Notes under the pieces: model-generated
Databases searched by the model: none
Seen by the model: the letters and a program-made list of their open reading frames with translations, nothing else
What the model was told of the DNA's origin: nothing
Part shown: one piece after another, positions 13,287 to 17,480 of the stretch
Position numbering within the stretch: position 1 is the first letter of the stretch
How the letters are laid out: every line of letters begins with the position of its first letter
Origin: Candidatus Parcubacteria bacterium
GTDB taxonomy: Bacteria; Patescibacteriota; Patescibacteriia; Patescibacteriales; UBA12075
Length of the DNA stretch: 17,480 nt
Assembly: GCA_023140595.1 (NCBI GenBank)
Contig: JAGLLI010000088.1
Coordinates: 1 to 17,480, forward strand
Direction of reading: 5' to 3'
Program-made: the position numbers and the translations under genes

Positions 13287-14273
13287 ATGAAAATAAAAGT
13301 AAAAGAGTTAAAATGCATAGTTAAAAAAGCTTTACTAAAAAAATTTAATAAAACAGAAACTGATTTAATAACAGACACGATTCTTTTTGGTGAATTATCT
13401 GGAAAAATTTCTCATGGTATTGGTTTACTGGTTGGCGAAAAAGGTGTCCTTACGCAAGAGTATTCTAAAAAAGTTAGTTTTATAAATAAATCTAAATTTT
13501 CAATTATTATAGAGGCTAACAATAACCCTGGAATATTAGTCAATTTATTGGCTATGGATAAAGTCATTGGATTAGCTAAAAAAAACAGCTTCGGTATAGT
13601 AGGAACAAAAGGGAGTTTTACTTCATCTGGATGCCTTTCGTATTTTTTAGAAAAGATTGCTCAAAAAAATTTAATTAGCATTATAATGACACGGGCGATA
13701 AAAAGCACTGCGCCTCACAATGGCATTGAACCAATTTTTAGCACAAATCCTATTGCCATAGGGATGCCAGCAAATCCTTGCCCTGTAATATTTGACATGT
13801 CTACATCGGCCATCAGTGTTCGCGCTATAAGCAATGCTAAAATATTAGGTCAAAGAATTCCTCAAAATGTAGCTATTGACAATAAAGGCAACATTACAAC
13901 AGATCCCCAAGAAGCATCAAAAGGAGCCATGCTAACTTTTGATAGATCGTATAAAGGCTCGGGGTTAGCTATGATGATTGAGATTTTTGCCGGTTTATGG
14001 ACAGGGGCAGGTTTTGTGGGACACAATGAAAATAACGGATGGGGAAATATATTTATGGCATTTTCACCTGATTTATTAATGGAAACTGGTGAGTTTAAAG
14101 AAAACATTAAATTACTTATTAAAACTATTAAAAATTCAAAAACTAAAGATGGCAAAAAGGTTAGAATTGCGGGTGAAAATACTATTCGTAACAGAAATAA
14201 GAATTTAAAGAAAGGTGAAATTATAGTTAGCCGTGAGATAATACGGCAAGTACAGAGTTTTATAAAAAATTAA
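13287..14273 (+). CDS. LDH2/MDH2-type NAD(P)H-dependent oxidoreductase, divergent
   Basis: This 328-residue protein matches the malate/L-lactate dehydrogenase-2 family (AllD, ComC, DpkA and relatives). Landmarks are SHG (42-44), a STNPIAIGMP stretch (152-161, usually GTNP), DMSTS (170-174), TTDPQEA (204-210) and YKGSGLAMMIEIFAGLWTG (222-240, usually KGxGL). The family moves hydride to or from 2-hydroxy acids or cyclic imino acids. Several usual active-site residues differ. The position of the family catalytic His (M-G-H-S-G in E. coli AllD, from memory) reads T-S-S-G here (112-115), and the Arg after SHG is Leu. The activity may therefore be altered or lost. It is probably co-transcribed with the aminotransferase 22 bp downstream. 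This stretch looks more AT-rich than the Hsp20/cohesin genes. Confidence 0.85.
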   Translation: MKIKVKELKCIVKKALLKKFNKTETDLITDTILFGELSGKISHGIGLLVGEKGVLTQEYSKKVSFINKSKFSIIIEANNNPGILVNLLAMDKVIGLAKKNSFGIVGTKGSFTSSGCLSYFLEKIAQKNLISIIMTRAIKSTAPHNGIEPIFSTNPIAIGMPANPCPVIFDMSTSAISVRAISNAKILGQRIPQNVAIDNKGNITTDPQEASKGAMLTFDRSYKGSGLAMMIEIFAGLWTGAGFVGHNENNGWGNIFMAFSPDLLMETGEFKENIKLLIKTIKNSKTKDGKKVRIAGENTIRNRNKNLKKGEIIVSREIIRQVQSFIKN

Positions 14274-14295
14274 TTTTTTAACACTTATAAATTGT

Positions 14296-15435
14296 ATGAA
14301 AACTTTATTTTCAAAAAGAATATGCGGACAGTCAATAAACCTAACCCAATATATTCACGATAAAGCCAAAGCGTTTAAATTTAATGATTTAATTGATTTT
14401 GCTATTGGTTTTCCATGTGAAAATATAAATAAAAATTTGCGAGAGGGAGCGATTAGGGCGTTAAAAAGTAATAAAACTATTTATAGTCCTACTGCAGGAA
14501 TACCGGAACTCAGAAAAATAATCGTTAAAAATAGGTTGCGTTATAATAAAAAGGATAATGCTTTAATTACGGCTGGCGTAAGCGAGGCGGTGTTTTTAGT
14601 TATCGCGAGTTTAGTTAATCCAGGTGATGAAGTTATTATTATTTCACCATCGTATTTTATATTCCAAAATTGCGTTAATTTTTGTGGTGGAAAATCAGTA
14701 TTTGTGCCGCTAAAAATATCAGGCAATAAATTTTATCTTGATATCAAAGAAATTAAAAAAAAGATAACAGATAAAACAAAATTAATAGTATTTAATTCAC
14801 CGCATAATCCGACAGGATGGGTGGCGGATAAAAAAACAATAGAAGAATTAAGCAAAATCGCTGATTGCCGCGGTATAACCATATTGTCCGATGAAATTTA
14901 CAAAAATTATATTTATAATCGTAAATTTTATTCACCAGAAGAATTTACAAAAAATGTTATTGTAGTGGATGGCATATCTAAATCTTTTTCAGCAACTGGA
15001 TTGCGCATAGGCTGGATTGTGGCGGAAAAAAATGTAATTGAAAAAATTTTGCCGCTTCATCAATTGATTTTATTTTGCGCGCCAACCCCTTTTCAGTATG
15101 CGGCGCATGATTTGTTTAAAAATAATTATAAAGCAAGTCTTAAAAAACACATAGATCAATACAAGCTTAAAAGAAATTTAGTTTTTAATTTATTAAGCAA
15201 AATATCAGAGGTAGAAGTTATAAAACCGGAAGGCACTTTTTATATGTTTTTAAGGTTAAAAAATTATAAAAATTCAATTGAATTTTCTGAAAAATTATTA
15301 TTATCAAAACATATCGTGGTTGTTCCCGGATTGGATTATGGAAAAGAATGGGGCAGTTTTATAAGAATAGCTTATCGCGAACCAAAAAATAAAATAAAAG
15401 AGGCATGTTTAAGATTTAAGGAATTTGTTTCATAA
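14296..15435 (+). CDS. PLP-dependent aminotransferase, class I/II (fold type I)
   Basis: This 379-residue protein is full length for the family. The visible landmarks are YSPTAGIPELR (63-73), the ITAGVSEAV region (91-99), the NSPHNPTG motif (167-174) that contacts the cofactor, D199 in LSDEIY (197-202) for the pyridine nitrogen, Schiff-base K229 in SKSFSATGLRIGW (228-240), R237 near the phosphate, and R357 in FIRIAY (355-360) for the substrate carboxylate. All key residues are present, so it should be an active transaminase of an amino or keto acid. The substrate cannot be decided from sequence. Next to an LDH2-like oxidoreductase, which acts on keto or imino acids, a shared pathway around one keto acid is a reasonable inference. 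Confidence 0.92.
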   Translation: MKTLFSKRICGQSINLTQYIHDKAKAFKFNDLIDFAIGFPCENINKNLREGAIRALKSNKTIYSPTAGIPELRKIIVKNRLRYNKKDNALITAGVSEAVFLVIASLVNPGDEVIIISPSYFIFQNCVNFCGGKSVFVPLKISGNKFYLDIKEIKKKITDKTKLIVFNSPHNPTGWVADKKTIEELSKIADCRGITILSDEIYKNYIYNRKFYSPEEFTKNVIVVDGISKSFSATGLRIGWIVAEKNVIEKILPLHQLILFCAPTPFQYAAHDLFKNNYKASLKKHIDQYKLKRNLVFNLLSKISEVEVIKPEGTFYMFLRLKNYKNSIEFSEKLLLSKHIVVVPGLDYGKEWGSFIRIAYREPKNKIKEACLRFKEFVS

Positions 15436-15543
15436 ATTATTTACAATAACTAAAAGTTATAAAAGAAAATTAAGTAAAATTTTGTATAACAAATTATATT
15501 TAAATCGATTAAAGCCGTACAACCAAATTTTAAATCAAAAGGA

Positions 15544-15573
15544 TTGTAGACAGAATTAAATATATTTTATAAT
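15544..15573 (+). promoter_or_regulatory. Candidate promoter of the PP-loop gene
   Basis: TTGTAG (15544-15549), an 18-bp spacer and TATAAT (15568-15573) lie in the 173-bp gap after the aminotransferase. The same gap holds small inverted repeats (ATAACT-AGTTAT and TTTGT-ACAAA) but no clear terminator, so read-through from the upstream genes is also possible. Confidence 0.5.
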
Positions 15574-15608
15574 GGTGTTCATTAATAATTAAAGAAAAAG
15601 GAGAGAAA

Positions 15609-16736
15609 ATGAAAAAGGAAACTAAGATTATTAAAGATGATGCTAAAAAATTTTTTTTAAGATTAAAAAAATTAAGAAGAGGAAAAAGGATGTGGGTTAC
15701 TGAAAATTTTAAATTTAGAATGGATAAATACCCAAAGGTCAGGATTGTTAAGCCGGCTAATGTATTAATAAGTTGGGGCGGCGGTAAAGATTCTACTACT
15801 GTATTACTTTTAGCGTCTTTTTATGCCGTTGAAAATATATTTAATAAGCTGACAATTATTACTTTTAATAACCATTTAGCCACAGCATCTGTTAAAAAAA
15901 ATCGTAGAATTATAATTAATTTTTTACAAAAAGAAGGAGTTAACTTTGAATGGATTGTGGATGATTTCGGCGGTGAAAATGTCACTGGCGAATTATACAG
16001 GCAAGGTCTGCTAAAAACAGGCATGGCGAGAGCGGTTTGTGCGATTTGCAATATACAGTCAGAAGTGTTGCTAAATAAAATTTTAAACCAAAAGAAAGAT
16101 ATACAATATATTATGACTGGCAATACAATTGATGAAATGGAAGTTTTTCGTAATTGGAAAAAAATTTTAGGTTTCAGAAATGCAACTAAAAATATCAAGT
16201 ACAACACTCTTTTGGGCTGGAGTAAAATTTTTGATGAATGGATAAATTATCTGTCTGACGAGGCAGGTTTAAATAAGGCGGATATTGACAAATTTAGAAT
16301 CCCAAGACCTAAAATTACCGACAACGCGGTTATAGCTAAAAGTTTGCCTTTATTTAAATATCATCCCGAATTTCTTAGTTCTAAAAATAGAATAAATTTT
16401 ATAAAAAAATTCGGCTGGAAATTACCGCTAACAGAAGAAGGTGTTATAGGAACGGAGACGGATTGCAAATTTTCTTCTATTATCTACGGGCTTAATCTTA
16501 TTAAAAATAATGATGATTATGTGGATCAATTAAAAAAATTTGAAAATAAAGATATGATGCCTAAAGAATTATTATATAGAGGTACTCGCGACAAAGATAT
16601 TATTTTGGGACATGCCGATGATTTTTTAAATAAAATAGGTTTAGATGTTAATGAATGGAAAAAATCTTCTATTAAAAAATTAAAATTATTATCATTAAAA
16701 AAGTATTTATGCCAATGTCTTTTGCGGATTAGATAA
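15609..16736 (+). CDS. PP-loop superfamily ATPase (adenine nucleotide alpha hydrolase fold)
   Basis: This 375-residue protein has a basic N-terminal segment (1-45) before the PP-loop SWGGGKDS (55-62). The Rossmann-like core follows (ITFNNHLATAS, 84-94; GGENVTGELY, 121-130; MTGNTIDE, 169-176). PP-loop enzymes adenylate a carbonyl or carboxyl and then transfer N or S, as in TilS, TtcA, QueC, NAD synthetase and sugar amidotransferases. Cysteines at C144-x-x-C147, C286 (in TETDCKF) and C368-x-C370 could bind Zn or an Fe-S cluster, or carry sulfur as in TtcA-like thiolases. It lacks the N-terminal CxxC of the WbpG type, so I do not assign a substrate. A true Shine-Dalgarno (AAAGGAG) precedes the ATG. 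Its place after the oxidoreductase and aminotransferase suggests the same pathway. Confidence 0.8.
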   Translation: MKKETKIIKDDAKKFFLRLKKLRRGKRMWVTENFKFRMDKYPKVRIVKPANVLISWGGGKDSTTVLLLASFYAVENIFNKLTIITFNNHLATASVKKNRRIIINFLQKEGVNFEWIVDDFGGENVTGELYRQGLLKTGMARAVCAICNIQSEVLLNKILNQKKDIQYIMTGNTIDEMEVFRNWKKILGFRNATKNIKYNTLLGWSKIFDEWINYLSDEAGLNKADIDKFRIPRPKITDNAVIAKSLPLFKYHPEFLSSKNRINFIKKFGWKLPLTEEGVIGTETDCKFSSIIYGLNLIKNNDDYVDQLKKFENKDMMPKELLYRGTRDKDIILGHADDFLNKIGLDVNEWKKSSIKKLKLLSLKKYLCQCLLRIR

Positions 16737-16768
16737 TTTATTGGCGGTTGTTGTATAAATTAATACAC

Positions 16769-16805
16769 AAAGTCCCGGTTGACTTTTAAAAAAATCGGGG
16801 CTTTT
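16769..16805 (+). terminator. Intrinsic terminator after the PP-loop gene
   Basis: AAAGTCCCG (16769-16777) pairs with CGGGGCTTT (16796-16804), with one G-U pair, around an 18-nt loop and followed by T/A-rich sequence. The T-run is short, so its strength is uncertain. Nothing else is visible in the 207-bp gap except the next promoter. Confidence 0.65.
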
Positions 16806-16905
16806 AAATTTGCGCCAAAATCCTTTTAATAAAATTTACACCTATCTTTAGTTGAAAAATTTTTAAATTAATTATTTAATTTTTTGTTGGTGGGCACGCA
16901 GGGTG

Positions 16906-16934
16906 TTGAAAAAAACCCCCAAGCCTGATATAAT
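16906..16934 (+). promoter_or_regulatory. Promoter of the PIG-L deacetylase gene
   Basis: TTGAAA (16906-16911), a 17-bp spacer and a perfect TATAAT (16929-16934) lie 9 bases before the ATG at 16944. The mRNA would have a leader of only about 2-3 nt. Confidence 0.75.
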
Positions 16935-16943
16935 TAATGTATT

Positions 16944-17480
16944 ATGAGTGAGATGAAGCTGGAAGACAATAAAAAGGTATTGGTGGTGATCGCGCATCCT
17001 GATGACGAAACGATTTGGATGGGCGGGACAATCGCGCGGAACAAGAAAATTGATTGGACGATTTTTTCTTTGTGTCGGGCAAGCGATCGCGATCGCGCGC
17101 CAAAATTTAAACGTGTCTGTGAATATTGCGGCGCAAAAAGCATTATTGCCGATTTGGATGATAATGGCAAGTTAAATTTGGAAGAGGCTAAGCAGGAAGC
17201 TAAAAAAATTATTTTAAAAAAAATTGGTTTTAATAAATTTGATTATATTTTTACGCATGGCGCTAATGGAGAATATGGACACGAGCGGCACATCGCGGTT
17301 CATTTGGCAATTAATGAATTGATTAAAGAAAAAAAAATAAAACCAAAAACGGTTTTTTATTTTAATTATGTAAAAAATAAAAAAAATTATTTAGAGTCTG
17401 ATAGTGATAGTATTATTAACAAATTATCAGAAAAAGAATTATTAGAAAAGAAACGAATAGTCGCAGAAATGTACGGTTAT
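16944..17480 (+). CDS. PIG-L family (LmbE-like) Zn-dependent deacetylase, C-terminus beyond the window
   Basis: 179 residues are visible with no stop before the edge. The N-terminal strand KVLVVIAHPDDETIWMGG carries the HPDDE signature (18-22) of the family. Further on, HGANGEYGHERHIAVH (about 111-126) supplies the second zinc-binding H-x-x-H-type segment. PIG-L enzymes remove acetyl groups from N-acetylglucosamine-type substrates such as GlcNAc-PI, GlcNAc-inositol, chitobiose or bacillithiol precursors. Most of the expected length (about 220-260) is present. It has its own near-leaderless promoter, so it need not belong to the preceding metabolic set, although a sugar-modifying role next to envelope genes is plausible. 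Confidence 0.92.
   Translation, partial: MSEMKLEDNKKVLVVIAHPDDETIWMGGTIARNKKIDWTIFSLCRASDRDRAPKFKRVCEYCGAKSIIADLDDNGKLNLEEAKQEAKKIILKKIGFNKFDYIFTHGANGEYGHERHIAVHLAINELIKEKKIKPKTVFYFNYVKNKKNYLESDSDSIINKLSEKELLEKKRIVAEMYGY

Noticed and set aside
15821..16207. 128-codon minus-strand open frame inside the PP-loop gene
   Set aside because: It is a shadow of the PP-loop gene, low in complexity and without start signals.
15609..16736. Assigning the PP-loop gene to TilS, TtcA or WbpG
   Set aside because: The diagnostic flanking domains or Cys motifs of those families do not match in position. Only the superfamily is supported.
1..17480. CRISPR array, tRNA or rRNA genes
   Set aside because: I saw no regularly spaced direct repeats and no tRNA-like or rRNA-like conserved segments on either strand.

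Overview
The window looks like a chromosomal piece of a Candidate Phyla Radiation (Patescibacteria) bacterium, probably of the Parcubacteria side. The DNA is AT-rich with long A and T runs. Genes are compact, and most starts lack a Shine-Dalgarno sequence. The gene set is typical of those genomes: secreted surface proteins with cohesin, dockerin and Ig-like domains, TrmB-type regulators, a RhuM-family protein, a PIG-L deacetylase and a toxin-antitoxin pair. The assignment is an inference from style and gene content. No rRNA, tRNA or marker gene is present to settle it.

Layout. (1) 1-5250, plus strand, cell envelope: the end of a C-type-lectin-fold protein, a small two-TM coiled-coil protein, an 827-residue membrane-anchored beta-propeller/Cys-rich protein, a strongly structured non-coding element, and a secreted dockerin-carrying protein that ends in interleaved hairpins and a two-way terminator. 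(2) 5206-8207, twin-cassette region: two minus-strand units share a 141-bp leader and a ~78-bp terminator flank but carry different small membrane proteins. They lie on either side of a RhuM-family gene. (3) 8214-9771: a TrmB-family regulator and a converging RHH antitoxin/PIN toxin operon with a tandem operator. (4) 9790-12212: a small heat-shock protein followed by a membrane-anchored cohesin protein, a possible receptor for the dockerin protein of region 1. (5) 12296-16805: a second TrmB regulator, divergent from a three-gene metabolic set made of an LDH2-type oxidoreductase, a PLP aminotransferase and a PP-loop ATPase. (6) 16906-17480: a PIG-L deacetylase cut by the window end.

How the genes may work together. 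The cohesin and dockerin proteins could assemble at the surface. TrmB2 probably controls itself and the neighbouring oxidoreductase/aminotransferase genes from an AT-rich intergenic region with repeated TGTAT/ATACA half-sites. RHH and PIN form an autoregulated toxin-antitoxin unit. The twin cassettes look like a place where membrane-protein cargo is exchanged between conserved flanks. Several promoters place the predicted transcription start on, or within a few bases of, the ATG, so leaderless mRNAs appear common here. The least explained parts are the twin cassettes, the two structured non-coding elements, and the LDH2-like/aminotransferase/PP-loop set, whose product I cannot name.
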